Below are positions 29,936 to 40,727 of a stretch of 64,000 bases of DNA, one piece after another. A program made the translations under genes and the position numbers. The stretch lies in assembly GCA_037127315.1 (NCBI GenBank), contig JBBBDQ010001688.1:545001-609000 (forward strand). Reading direction: 5' to 3'. The stretch is from Ascarosepion bandense. Taxonomy: Eukaryota; Mollusca; Cephalopoda; Sepiida; Sepiidae. Every line of letters begins with the position of its first letter. Position 1 is the stretch's first letter. The notes beneath the pieces were generated by a model that ran no database searches, was not told the DNA's origin, and saw only the letters and a program-made list of their open reading frames with translations.

Positions 29936-30587
29936 ATATACTGTGCACTGGTTTTTTCCGTCTGAATCTATCCTGCACATTTATAAATCTACCATCCGCC
30001 CGTGCATTGAATACTGTTGCCATATCTGGTCGGGTGCCCCTGCTATTCTCCTCGGGCTTCTCGATAAGGTACAGCGGAGGGTCTGTAATGTGATCGATAC
30101 TGACTTGGCAGACCGCCTGCAGTCTCTCTACAACAGGCGCGACGTGGCTTCCCTGTGTCTCTTCTATAAATACTCCCATGGCTTCTGCTCCGATGAACTT
30201 AGATCATTGGTGCCCCCTAGGTTCGAATTTGCACGAGATACTAGATTAGCAACTAGATCCCACCCTTTTACAGTGAAACCGATAAAATGCAACCGCAACT
30301 TCACTCCAACAGTTTCTTTTCTCGTACTTCCCGACTGTGGAATTCCCTTCCACGCGACTGCTTCCCCGACGGCTACAATCTCCAGGAGTTTAAATGTAAG
30401 GTCAATAGACACCTCCTAACACAATAACTCGCTTCCATTCTTTCAAATACTCTTCCTGTCCTCCTAACTACCTATCACCCCACTTCTGACATTTCCTATA
30501 TCTAACCACTCTTTCTATTTACCTTCTCCTATGTAGAACCAAGCGCAATAGTGACAGTGGAATGCCTTGCTTGGGGTGAAACGATTA
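29936..30587 (+). pseudogene. LINE-A ORF2 C-terminus and 3' UTR
   Basis: The best LINE-A tail in the window. It reads ILHIYKSTIRPCIEYCCHIW, GAPAILLGLLDKVQRRVCNV, ADRLQSLYNRRDVASLCLFY, GFCSDELRSLVPPRFEFARD, then TRLATRSHPFTVKPIKCN. A frameshift near 30305 moves to a second frame with SRTSRLWNSLPRDCFPDGY, NLQEFKCKVNRHLLTQ and a stop at 30425-30427. This is the domain after the reverse transcriptase in Jockey/CR1-like LINEs. The 160-bp 3' UTR ends CCTTGCTTGGGGTGAAACGA next to (TA)n. The copy is 5'-truncated and frameshifted. Confidence 0.8.
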
Positions 30588-30888
30588 TATATATATATAT
30601 GAGTAAGTACCTAACCTAGAACTAACGGACCTACCAAGGTTTCACCGAAAGGATCGTCAGGGCAAATTGGATCGAGGTTAACAACTTATTTATTTACTCT
30701 GCTACTGCATTGAGCGATTTACGTGTTAGGTTTCTCGTCTCGGGTTTTTTTCTTTCGACTAGTACTTTGACTAATGTTCAAGTGCTTAGTTCGTTTCTTT
30801 TATCGTTTTCATTTTTTCCTCTCTGCGTTTATACTCGGTGGGTTTTTCGAGACGTGTTCAAAGATAAATGTTACAGTTATATATATAT
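30588..30888. other. Spacer; no gene seen
   Basis: Contains a T-rich pyrimidine patch. No supported frame. Confidence 0.5.
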
Positions 30889-30891
30889 ATA

Positions 30892-31412
30892 GTGTATCGA
30901 GGCAGCATATAATTTTCTAAACATATATAGTTAAATATAACAGACAATGAATGCCTATTGTGTTTAATCAGGTGCCGTTCTAAACATCCTATTTTGACTT
31001 TAATTTCAGGTGAAACTAAAGACAAAAATTGTGCAACATTTGGATAATTTTTCATTATACTAGTTCTAAGCTTTCGATCACTCACGCAGTATGACGTCAT
31101 AGAACCACATTACAAATTTAAGAACAGCGTCTGCTATTCGGTGATTGTTTTCGTTGCTTAGTAATGTTTTATGTGAACACAAAGTAAAATCATCGTTGAT
31201 TGTTAATGTCTTTATGTCAACGTCCCTGTAACCACTCTGAAGATGGCCCATGTGAGCCGAACGCTTAGAACCAGCAGAATAAAAAATATCCAAATGTTGA
31301 ACAATTTTTATCTTTATTTTAACCTGAAATTAAAGCCAAAATACGATGTTTAAAACGGCTCATGACTAAACATAATAGACATTCATTGTCTCTTATATTT
31401 AACAGTATATAT
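30892..31412. mobile_element. PLE-derived element with ~155-bp inverted ends
   Basis: Sequence 30920-31075 is about 85% identical by eye to the reverse complement of 31255-31412 (for example GACAATGAATGCCTATT against AATAGACATTCATTGTC). The ~180-bp centre holds TGACGTCATAGAACC, shared with the 16495 inverted repeat, and CTGAAGATGGCCCATGTGAGCCGAACGCT, a hammerhead-like border motif. Penelope-like elements can carry terminal repeats in inverted order; this may be a deletion derivative of one. Confidence 0.65.
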
Positions 31413-31527
31413 ATATAGATAGATCTGTGTGTATGCATAATATCATATATATGTACATGATATCATATACATATATATATATTTAAATTCGTGTATTCAA
31501 GCGGTAAATATTCTTTTAAACATGTCA

Positions 31528-32082
31528 GATTAAATAAATTGCAAAGAATATGTTTGCTTATTTTTAATAAAATCCCTTCCTACTCACGCATGACTTTTCT
31601 CGTATTACAATCAAAAGTTGTCAGTAATAAACTGTAACTCATGATAATACAACAATTTTACACCAAGAAAACAACAACAAAAAAAACTACAGATTCTCGA
31701 AGCAATATTCATTAAAACACTTAAGCCGTCGAATAATAAAATCGACTATGAATCCTGTAGTAATGTTCTAAAATGTTTGTAAAAACAACAGTTTTTTTTT
31801 TTCATGCTTTAACACGTGTATGACCATAAGATTACAACATATAAAAAGTTCATTCTGGATAATTTTCACGTTCTAATAAACGCTAGCAATTTGTCAACCG
31901 TTATATTTGAAGCAAGAAAAAAGGTACAGTAATTTTTAGCAACACAGTTTTGCGGTTATTTTTTGTTACCACAACTCACACCCCTGAAGATGACCTCGGA
32001 AAGAGGTTGAAACTACTTGGGTACCGTGAGTATGAACGGATTTTATTAAAAATAAGCAAACATATTGTTTGCAAATTATTTA

Positions 32083-32083
<1 letters not shown>
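31528..32083. mobile_element. Element with ~45-bp inverted ends and hammerhead-like border
   Basis: TTAAATAAATTGCAAAGAAT...TTTTTAATAAAATCC at 31530-31575 is the near-perfect inverse of 32038-32083. Just inside the right arm (31985-32014) is CTGAAGATGACCTC-GGAAA-GAGGTTGAAAC, which has the core order and a strong stem II of a hammerhead but an extra T before the stem. No coding sequence is seen. Confidence 0.6.
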
Positions 32084-32099
<16 letters not shown>

Positions 32100-32113
<14 letters not shown>

Positions 32114-32803
32114 GGGGGGGGTGATATCATTTTGATAATCTTCTAAACCTGCAATAAAATATTTAACACATTTGCAGTATAAACTATATTATCCTTTAAG
32201 TGTGTTCAAAATGAAAAATCTGACGCTACTTATTTCCTAGGATCAATTTTGAATTGTAAAAGTTTATCAAAGCCACCCTATATGCAGATTTCGCAGGCTT
32301 CATGTTTGAACATTTATTTCTCACATAAAATTAGTTGAGGACTTAAAAGCAAAAGATTTTATAGCCGAATATGTCTGATGTGGGTAGGCATACTGTCCCT
32401 TTGATTAATTGTTTTGTATCAGCGGATAGTTTTGATTTTGGTTGATAAACATTTTATTTTTAATATTTTCCAAATAACCTTTGAAATAGGTTTTTCTAGA
32501 TGTTTATTTCCAAGAAAACTACAAAGATCGCAATAACACTGTTGGACAGAAAATGTTTTCAACTACAAAACAGAATTCTTCCACATTTTCACTGCTGTTC
32601 ATCCTTTATTGGGAAAATATTTTGCTTCCTGTAACTCCACCTTTCATTGCAGCCTACGTGACTTGCTGCGCCCTTCGCCGTCGCCGATGAAATGCATTAA
32701 CCAACACCAAACTGTGATTACATTCACTGTTTGGTCTCTATAAACATTCGACAAGCATCGATGAAAAGCAATGGCTAAATAAATACACCTCTATTTGGTA
32801 TTC
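32100..32803. other. Spacer; no gene seen
   Basis: AT-rich with no supported frame or repeat. A (TG)n/(G)n run lies at 32104-32122. Confidence 0.6.
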
Positions 32804-32907
32804 ACTTCCATGCCCCTTCCATGCTACTTCCATGCCACTTCCATGCCACTTCCATGCCCCTTCCATGCCACTTCCATGCCACTTCCATGCCACTTCCATG
32901 CCACTTA
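32804..32907 (+). repeat. 11-bp minisatellite (ACTTCCATGCC)n
   Basis: About nine units of ACTTCCATGCC, with CCTTCCATGCC and CTACTTCCATG variants. Confidence 0.95.
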
Positions 32908-32996
32908 AATGAAAAACTAATGTGTCTCAAGGTGAAAAAGCCTAGATTATTCGCACGAAGGTTTCATCTCTACAGCCATCGCTCCAACTCTAATTT

Positions 32997-32999
<3 letters not shown>

Positions 33000-33043
<44 letters not shown>

Positions 33044-33323
33044 GTTTTTGCTCTGCGTAACTGCCTTTTTGTTAACACTTTTTGGTTAGTTTAGTATCGA
33101 GCACTTTTCTTTCCTGGTGGTTCGTTCCGTTCGAGGGTTTTTTTTCTTTACTGTGAAGAACCGTATGTATTGTTGGTCCTACGCAGTTTTCTTTTTTTTC
33201 CCCTCTTTGTCCAAAGCTCTATAGCCGAGGACAATAACGGAGTTAGATTCTGCTGGTTATTCGTGGTCTTTAAAAATTACTTGTGTAACATTTTAAGATT
33301 TGAATACGTACAGAGTCGGTTTT

Positions 33324-33397
<74 letters not shown>

Positions 33398-33398
33398 A
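33000..33398 (+). repeat. (TA)n and (TTGA)n microsatellites
   Basis: (TA)n at 33000-33038 and 33340-33367, (TTGA)n at 33368-33398. The spacer between them (33040-33330) has no supported gene. Confidence 0.9.
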
Positions 33399-33485
33399 GT
33401 TCTTGGTGATAATAAAATTAGACCAGTGTACATTTGTATTAAAAAGTGTTCAATACAATTATATTGTACAACTTTTGAATATTTT

Positions 33486-33628
33486 CCATTTGTAAACGAG
33501 TTACTACGCGACCTAGGTTTCTGCCATGAGTGGTGTCTTCAGACGATTTGCAATAATAGTTATTGCAATTGTTTGAAGACACCACTCATGGTAGAAAGCT
33601 TGATCGCGTAATAGCTCGTTTACAAATG

Positions 33629-33629
<1 letters not shown>
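33486..33629. mobile_element. Fold-back element, 70-bp arms
   Basis: CCATTTGTAAACGAGTTACT...TTTGCAATAA pairs with TTATTGCAATTGTTTGAAGA...ACGAGCTATTACGCGATC-side sequence to 33629, with a three-base centre (TAG). Few mismatches are seen. (TA)n follows at 33630-33680. A single-arm relative lies at 34540-34690. Confidence 0.85.
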
Positions 33630-33683
<54 letters not shown>

Positions 33684-33701
33684 GTAGAACAAATAATAAA
33701 A

Positions 33702-34045
33702 TTGCTACGTTTAGCTATTTTTATTCGCTTTTCCTTCTTAACACCTTCTCACTTATTTTCCTCTTCATTTTCTATTTCTTTTGTGTCTTTCCTTTTCTTC
33801 TTTCTTTTCCTTTTCTTCTTTCTTTTCCGTTTCTTCTTTTTTTTCCGTTTCTTCTGTCTTTTCCTTTTCTTCTTTCTTTTCCTTTTCTTGTCTTTTCCTT
33901 TTCTTCTGTCTTTTCCTTTTCTTCTTTCTTTTCCTTTTCTTCTGTCTTTTCCTTTTCTTCTTTCTTTTCCTTTTCTTCTTTCTTTTCCGTTTCTTGATGT
34001 CTCATCTTATTTTCTTCTCTTTTCTCCGCTCTTTCTTTTTTCTTT
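33702..34045 (+). repeat. Polypyrimidine tract with ~17-bp period
   Basis: TTTTCCTTTTCTTCTTTC-type units at 33775-33995. Phe/Ser and Lys/Glu-rich frames on the two strands are composition products. Confidence 0.9.
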
Positions 34046-34156
34046 TTTTATTAAATCCTTTTAACTTGTACGAACATTTTTTTCCAAAAAATAAAATTAT
34101 GAGTCGTTTTCATAAAACCAAATTTTCAAATAAAAGCGTTTATTAACATCATTGTT

Positions 34157-34218
34157 AACTACCTGATGAGACATTGTCCTCTTAATGTCAAAACAAAATG
34201 CACAATTTTGTAGTAGTT
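34157..34218 (+). ncRNA. Hammerhead ribozyme fold with a core substitution
   Basis: Stem I: AACTAC (34157-34162) with GTAGTT (34213-34218), 6 perfect pairs. CTGATGAG at 34163-34170. Stem II: GACATT (34170-34175) with AATGTC (34184-34189), 6 perfect pairs. The GAAA core reads AAAA (34190-34193), so the invariant G12 is A. Stem III: ACAAAAT (34193-34199) with ATTTTGT (34205-34211), 7 perfect pairs. The cleavage base would be A34212. The fold is complete but loss of G12 should abolish cleavage. Stem I differs from that at 28988 by compensated changes. Confidence 0.75.
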
Positions 34219-34262
34219 TTTTGCATGTTCTAGTGTAACTATATATATATACATATATATAT

Positions 34263-34515
34263 ATATTATATTTTGAATCCAAAAGGATAAGCAGATAGGT
34301 AATTCCCAAAAACCCGATCTTAATTAATAATAATTTCATTAATATTAAAATTGATCATGGTGGAGTACTCAATGCAATTATTATATTCAAATTACAAATT
34401 AAAGACAAAATACGATGTTTAGAATGGCTCATGATTAAACATAATAGACGTTCATTGTTTCTTATAATTAACAGTATATGTTTAGAAAATTATCTACTGC
34501 CTCGATACATTAAAT
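34263..34515 (-). mobile_element. Fragments of the (TA)n-flanked and PLE-terminal families
   Basis: 34263-34345 resembles the left part of the 7929 element (AAAAACCCGATC, AATTAATA). 34395-34515 is an inverted copy of the PLE terminal region at 16210 and 30892 (TTTAGAAAATTATCTACTGC then CTCGATACA). Confidence 0.6.
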
Positions 34516-34539
34516 ATATATTATTGTTAATCAGGTTTT

Positions 34540-34690
34540 GGTCATAATTAAATCAGACCAGTACACACTTGTATTACAAATTACTCAATGCTCATATATT
34601 AAACAGCTGAATATTTTTCATTTGGAAACAGTATTTCAACCGAGGTTTAATTTTTTCGGTATCTTCAGACGATTTATAATAACTAATCTT
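34540..34690 (+). mobile_element. Single-arm relative of the 33486 fold-back element
   Basis: Shares AATCAGACCAGTACACACTT-type start, TTTTCATTTGGAAAC and TCTTCAGACGATTTATAATA with 33415-33555. It lacks the second arm and ends in a T run. Confidence 0.65.
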
Positions 34691-34894
34691 TTTTTTTTTT
34701 TTTTTGGTAATTTTATATATTTTTGTCAAAAAATTACTTAATGAAAGAAGATAAATAATGTCCAGATATAATCACACCAAAAATACATATTAAGTTTCCA
34801 TCTCTGACATTGCCCACTTTTCCCTCGTAGATAATTTTATCTATTTAAATATTTTTAATTTCGCAGCAGGCAAACAAATTAAATGCATTTTTAT

Positions 34895-35140
34895 AATCAT
34901 CTCGCTCCAAAGCAAGGCATTTTACTGCCACTGTTTTGCAGGGGATTACATAGGAGGAAAGTTATGAGAAAGAATGACAGGTTATAGGGGGTGTTAGGAA
35001 GTGGGTAAGAGAAGGATGAGAATACTGATGAGAGTGGAGTGGACGGAGAATTAAACATGAGAGAGAGGATTCAGGTTAGTGAGATAGGAGATGACTATTG
35101 ACGTTACATTTAAATTCTTGGAGATTGTACCTGTTCTGCT
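34895..35140 (-). repeat. LINE-A 3' end fragment
   Basis: The minus strand reads TACAATCTCCAAGAATTTAA down to CCTTGCTTTGGAGCGAGATG. This is the last coding codons plus the complete 3' UTR, including TATTCTCATCCTTCTCTTAC. It is followed by a second LINE-A end in the same orientation. Confidence 0.75.
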
Positions 35141-35161
35141 ATCTATCTATCTTTTTTTTTA

Positions 35162-35324
35162 AATCATATCGCGCCATGGAAGGTATTTTACTGCCACTGT
35201 TGTGCAGAGGGTTACATAGAAGGAAAGTTATGAGAAAGCGTGACAGGTAATAGGGGGTGTCAAGAAGTGGGTAAGAGAAGGATGAGAATACTGAAGAGAG
35301 TGGAGTGGACGGAGAAAGCAGCAT

Positions 35325-35357
<33 letters not shown>

Positions 35358-35640
35358 GATGCAGATTAGTGAGATAGGAGATGAATATTGACTTTACATT
35401 TAAATTCTTGGAGATTGTAACTGTCAAGGAAGCAAGTAAATGGAAGGGAATTCCACAGGCAGGAAGTGCGAGAAAGGAAGCTCATGGAGTAGAATTTGCG
35501 TTTACAATTTATTGGTTTCACAGTAAAAGAGTGGGACATAGTTGCTAATCTTGTGGCTCGAGTAAATTCATATAGATGGGGAAAGCAATGAGCTAAGTTT
35601 ATCGGACCAGAAGCCGTGAAAGTATTTGTAGAAGAGACAC
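35162..35640 (-). pseudogene. LINE-A ORF2 C-terminus and 3' UTR
   Basis: Minus-strand residues: CFPHLYEFTRATRLATMSHS, FTVKPINCKRKFYS, then FLSRTSCLWNSLPFTCFLDS, YNLQEFKCKVNIHLLSH with stop near 35366. The 3' UTR has a (CT)n insert at 35326-35355 and the block GTATTCTCATCCTTCTCTTA then GACACCCCCTATTACCTGTC. It terminates at 35162. This UTR gives the closest match to the 134-bp satellite. Confidence 0.8.
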
Positions 35641-36394
35641 ATACATGACAAAATAATGCTAGGATCAATCACTAAACAGTCTTAATGAAATATAAGTAAG
35701 TTAAGCAACTTGGTCGACTGCTAGGTAAAAGGTGACCGGATATATTTTTTTTCTTTCGCTGCTACCTTGCGGTAAGTGTGGGTGTGACTCTTATCCCTGG
35801 ACCTATCTACTAACCATCGATCCTCTCGTTGTTGCTGTGCGCTCAACAGAGAAGCGTCGAGTATCATTTTTAAATTTCTTGAAATAAACCACAGACTAAT
35901 CAGATTAAATTAGGATGCACTAAATCGACACTAACTGCTACCAAAGTGCTCACAAGAAACCTTTCTTATTGACCTGTCCGTCAGAATTTTAAAAAGAATA
36001 TTACCAATAATTGACTAGCGTAATACTTCGATAGTCATGTTAGAAAATTCTTAGTAGAATCTACTTACATATTCATAAGTCTGCCGTTCGTCCTTGCTGC
36101 CAACAAAGACTCAATCCTAAACTTTTAGTGTTGAATTATTCCACATACTTTTTGTTATCAGACAAACTAGAGCATCCCATAGTTATCAGTCAGGATTAGA
36201 TGTGGCATCTACAAGTTATTTTGAAAATAACTAAGAAGTTATATTGGGGTATTACTGCGGGCGTCGACTGTATTCCTTCAGCGATATGGAAAAACACCTT
36301 CTTTGCTACTGGGTACAAAGCAAAGTAGCACTGGAGTTCAAGAGGTCATCGTAAGCATCTGGAATCAAAAATTAAAAAAGAAAAGTTCAACTTT
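35641..36394. other. Spacer; no gene seen
   Basis: No supported frame. AT-rich with scattered unique sequence. Confidence 0.6.
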
Positions 36395-36885
36395 TTTAAT
36401 CATTTCACCCCAAGCAAGGCAACAGCTGAGTGTTAGAGAATATGAGAATAGCTATTATTCAAAAGAGAGGAAAATGAAAGAACAAGAATTTGAAAGACAG
36501 AAGATAATGATTGACATTACATTTAATTTTTTGAAGATCAAGGTTGACTTGGAAGCAAAAAGCCTGAAGAGAGTTTTACGAGCGAGAAATTTGTCAGAAG
36601 AAAGTGTTAGCATAGAACTTGCTGTTACATCTAGCCATTTCCAATGTAAAATGATGAGACCTTGCCGCCAATCTAGTAATAAAGTCTAGATAACTTAGCG
36701 GAAAGTTCATCAAAACAATTACCTTGAAACTATTAATGGAAAAGGCAAAGGGAAACCGATATATCAGGTCTTACCAATAACATTGCAATTTCTTCTTTGG
36801 AATTTATCAATAATCTCTAAATATATAGCAGGAGTACCAAACCAGATGTGGCAGCAATATTCAAGTCACGAATAGCAGACTTCTA
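36395..36885 (-). pseudogene. LINE-A remnant, older copy
   Basis: Minus-strand pieces EYCCHIWFGTPAIYLEIIDK, FQRRNCNVIGKT, then TRLAARSHHFTLEMARCN are recognisable, and the tail is TTGCCTTGCTTGGGGTGAAA at 36400-36420. It is more diverged than the other copies. The DNA transposon at 36893 starts immediately upstream of it. Confidence 0.7.
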
Positions 36886-37364
36886 AATATACAGGGTGCA
36901 TGAAAAATACTTTTACCAACTTTGGGGGGTCGGTTCCTCGCACTAAAACAAAGACGAAAGTCTATATTACCATATGTCGACAAATTTAATGAGTGTTCAC
37001 GACAGATGGCGCTCTGTTGCCATGCCTCTATTTGTTATTCCTGTGCATTTGTAGCCAGTCTCTCATCAACGTTTAATGTGGGTATTAGTAAATTAACTGA
37101 GAAGTGTTCGTTTCAAAAATAGCAGGACATTCATATCGTGAGCAGGTAGATATGATTTTTAAAATACAGCTGTGCAAATGTTAATGGATACGAGGCTGTA
37201 TGACTTTAATATATTGCGTTTCCAGGCCAAAAGCAGCCGAGTCATCCAACTTTGCGGCTGTTTATCGTCGCGTTACTGAGACAGAATATATGGCAAGACA
37301 AACTATAGATTTAGAAATACCGACATCCACACGTACACCTGACCACGGAGAACCCATTTTACGG

Positions 37365-37701
37365 GCTGTCAGAGACCATCAATCTATCGGCACACATCGT
37401 GACCCTAGCATGCCGTACATCTCATATTAACGCAAAAGCAGTTCCTCTATCTGTAATTATTTAATAAGAAGACCTAAATCCTCTCGTAAAACAAAGAGCT
37501 CATTCTACAGGCTGTCAGAGAGAATCCAGCTCTCGACACACGTCAAGTGACCCTAGCACGTCGTATATTTCATAGTACCACAAGATCAGTTCCTGTGTTC
37601 ATAATCATTTAATAATAAGACCGAAATCCTCTCGTAAAACAGACAAATAACCCATTTTACAGGCTATCAGAGACGATCCAACTATAGGCACATGTCAAGT
37701 G
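37365..37701 (+). repeat. ~150-bp tandem triplication inside the transposase
   Basis: GCTGTCAGAG, or GCTATCAGAG, occurs at about 37365, 37511 and 37663, each followed by CATGT/CACGTCAAGTG-like and GACCCTAGCA words. The third unit is cut by the copia insertion and continues at 42244. Confidence 0.85.
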
Positions 37702-37960
37702 TGTTAGGTAATTATTAAAAATGAAACATAGCTTCACATACCTCGTATAAAGGAGCTTCAACTGTGTTTCATACTTATTGTCGTAAAAATAATGACAGAG
37801 ACATTTGTTTTAGAGCGGACAGACCCACGCACAAAGCGAGCCTTTATTTACATTAGAAGAAGAGGGAAGAGTTAGGTAAAGGGAGAGAATCCCTACATAA
37901 ATTTTAAAAGAGAAAGAGAGATAACCTTTAACTGACTGACAGTTATTGATAATTTCAACA
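37702..37960 (-). repeat. copia 3' LTR
   Basis: 259 bp, TG...CA ends (TGTTGAAATTATC...TTACCTAACA on the coding strand). It differs from the other LTR at 37769 and 37825 only. AATAAA is present on the coding strand about 110 bp into the LTR. Confidence 0.95.
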
Positions 37961-37970
37961 CTCCTCCTCA
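37961..37970 (-). promoter_or_regulatory. Polypurine tract
   Basis: TGAGGAGGAG on the coding strand, directly before the 3' LTR. It primes plus-strand DNA synthesis in LTR elements. Confidence 0.85.
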
Positions 37971-37982
37971 ATTGCTGACAGT

Positions 37983-40727
37983 CTAAATAATCAGTTCTTT
38001 AAGACCTAACAGCTCCCTGAGCTTCACAAACTGTGAGCTCACAAGTCCTTTTGTTAGAATATCCGCTACCATTTCTTTGCTCGGACAGTACTCCAACTTG
38101 ACTGTCTTCTTTTCCACCTGTTCTCGGATATAGTGGAACTTAATGTCAACATGTTTGGCCCTTCCATGATGCTGTGGGTTCTTTGCCATACACATTGTTG
38201 ACTGGTTGTCTTCGTAGATCAGTGTCGGGGAAACTGGTGATCCTGATAAGGCAGCCTGAAGGCGCTGCATCCAAACAGCCTCTTGTGCCGCACTTGCTAA
38301 TGCCATGTATTCAGCTTCAGCTGTTGATAATGCAACACAGGTTTGTCTTTTGCTTCTCCAGCTGACAGCTGCTCCACTTAATTTAAACAAGTAACCAGAT
38401 GTCGATCTGCGATCATCTAAATTACCAACCCAGTCTGCATCTGAATATCCCAGGAGGTTAGAGGTTTTTTCCTTGTCATACAATAGACCATACCCTTGAG
38501 TACCATTTAGATAACGGAAAATATGTTTAACGCACTTCCAGTGTTCCTTTGTATGCTGAGAGCAAAATCTTGCAACATTGCCAGCAGCATATGCAATGTC
38601 AGGTCGTGTCCTTGTTGACAGATACAGTAAGCTTCCAACGGCTGATTGGTACAACTCTTTGTTGACCAGCTTGCTCACTTCAGTTGCCTTTGTTAATTTT
38701 ACTCCAACATCAATTGGGGTTGAAACCGGTTTGGAGTTTTCCATTTGAAATTTTCTTAAAACTTCTGCTGTATATGCCGGTTGTCCAATCCATATTTTCC
38801 CTGGTTCGGGATAAACAACTTTAACACCTAAAAAGTGTTTTAGTCTTCCCAAATCCTTGATTTTGAAAAATTTTGAAATATTCTTTACAAAATCTTGAAT
38901 TTGATTCTGGGATTTGTTTCCCACAATTATATCATCAACATAAACCGCAGTGATGAATATTTCTCCTCCAGAGGATTGTATGTAAATACAGGGATCGTTC
39001 TCCAACTGCTTGAAGTTCATCTTTTTTAGTTGACAATCAAGCACTTCATTCCAACATTTTGGTGACTGCTTTAAGCCATAAATGCTTCGCTGCAGTTTGC
39101 AGACAAGATGTTCCTTGCCTTCAACTACAAATCCCTCTGGCTGCTTCATGTAGATCTCCTCCTTTAGCTCACCATTTAAGAATGCAGTGGTGATGTCCAA
39201 CTGATGTAGCTTCAGGTCATTCTGTGCTGCTAACGCAACAACAGTTCGCACTGATTCAAATCTCACAACTGGGCAAAAGGTCTCGTCATAATCAATACCT
39301 TGCTTCTGAAGAAAACCTTGGGCTACCAGTCGAGCTTTATACTGTTCCATTTTTCCGTCAGCATCGTACTTGCGTTTAAAAACCCATTTGCTACCAATAG
39401 CTTTTCGTTCACTCGGCAACTCGGTGAGATCCCATACTTTGTTAGTATGCAAGGAAGAAATTTCACCTTCCATTGCTTTCATCCACTCATTCCTCTCAGG
39501 ACTGGAGAGTGCTTCTTCCATTGTCAGTAGATCACTTAAATTATGGGCCATGTAAACCCATTCACCGTACTGGTCTGGAGCCTTCTTAGTCCTTGGCGAT
39601 CTTCGGAGTCCCGGTCCCTCCTGCAAGTTGTCATTATCCTCGGAGCTCTCCTGGTATTCAATTTCAACTGGAGGTGGCTTCACTACTCCTTTTTCCTCTT
39701 GGTCAGTTATGGAGCCTGATTCATTGAAGGTCACATCCCTGCTATGAAATACTCTAGACTTTCTGGTGTCATAAAGTCTATAACCCTTTACACTAATGCC
39801 ATAACCAAGAAATATGCTCTTCTTGGACTTAGAATCCATTTTAAACCTTTCATCCTTTCGTACATGGACAAAATCATCATACCCAAAGATGCGTAAATAT
39901 TTTACATTGGGTTTATGCCCCTTCAATACTTCATAGGGTGTCATACCTTTCACAGAATTTGTTGGGCTCCGGTTTCGAATATATGAAGCTGTGGATAAAG
40001 CTTCTGCCCAAAATTTCTTAGGCAGTTTTGCATCTGACAACATTGCCCGCACTGTTTCTACTAATGTTCGATTCATTCTTTCAGCTACTCCATTTTGCTC
40101 TGGGGTTTTAGGAACAGTATATTCATGTCGAATGCCTTCCTTTTTTAAGTAATCTTCAAATTCTCTTGAAGTGTTCTCCCCACCATTATCAGTGTGTAGG
40201 GTCTTAATATTATGTCCTGTGAAATTTTCCACCATGGTTTTCCATTCCATGAACTTTTTAAAAACATCTCTCTTGTGTTTGAGCACGTATATCCATACAA
40301 ATCTTGATTTATCATCAATAAATGTTACAAAATATTCTGCTCCACCAAGCGATTTTGCCTCTATCCTTCCACAAACATCGCTATGCACAATTCCGAGAAG
40401 TTGAGTAGCTCGTTTTCCACCAGATTTTGGAAATGAGGAGCGATGATGTTTTCCATCCAAACATGGCTCACATAAGTTGATATCCTTGGTTACATCATAG
40501 TCAAGGCCAGTTACTAGTTCATCTTTTACTAGTTTCTGTAAATTCTTTTCTCCAAGGTGGCCAAAGCGTCTATGCCAAATCACCTCTTTTGTGTTACTAC
40601 TTAGGCAGGAGTTTGCTGAATGGGCTTCTCCATATACTTCACTGCAGTTTAAATAGTATATGTTACCAATTTTTGAATCTGTTGCCACCACTTTCTGCTT
40701 GCATCCAGAATTTGACAACTTGATTCA
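37983..40727 (-). pseudogene. pol: copia pol: integrase, reverse transcriptase, RNase H
   Basis: About 911 codons from the first sense codons near 40718, open to the stop at 37983. No ATG starts it, so it must be reached from gag. Integrase: zinc motif H49, H54, C83, C86 (WHRRFGHLG...CEPC) and catalytic D114, D177, E213 (35 residues between the last two). Reverse transcriptase: LHQLDITTAFLNGELKEEIY with D508, and YVDD at 593-596. RNase H: YSDADW with D760, STAEAEYMALASA around 798-810, YEDNQS with D836. All are intact and in copia order (integrase before RT). It overlaps the gag frame by about 75 bases in the -1 frame, with no canonical slippery heptamer in the overlap, so a one-base loss is more likely than programmed shifting. 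Confidence 0.93.

Noticed and set aside
33702..34146. 120-codon Phe/Ser-rich frames resembling membrane proteins
   Set aside because: They come from a polypyrimidine tract; the opposite strand gives an equally open Lys/Glu frame.
40649..40727. Programmed -1 frameshift site between gag and pol
   Set aside because: No slippery heptamer in the correct phase was found in the overlap, and copia elements typically use a single frame; a one-base loss is simpler.
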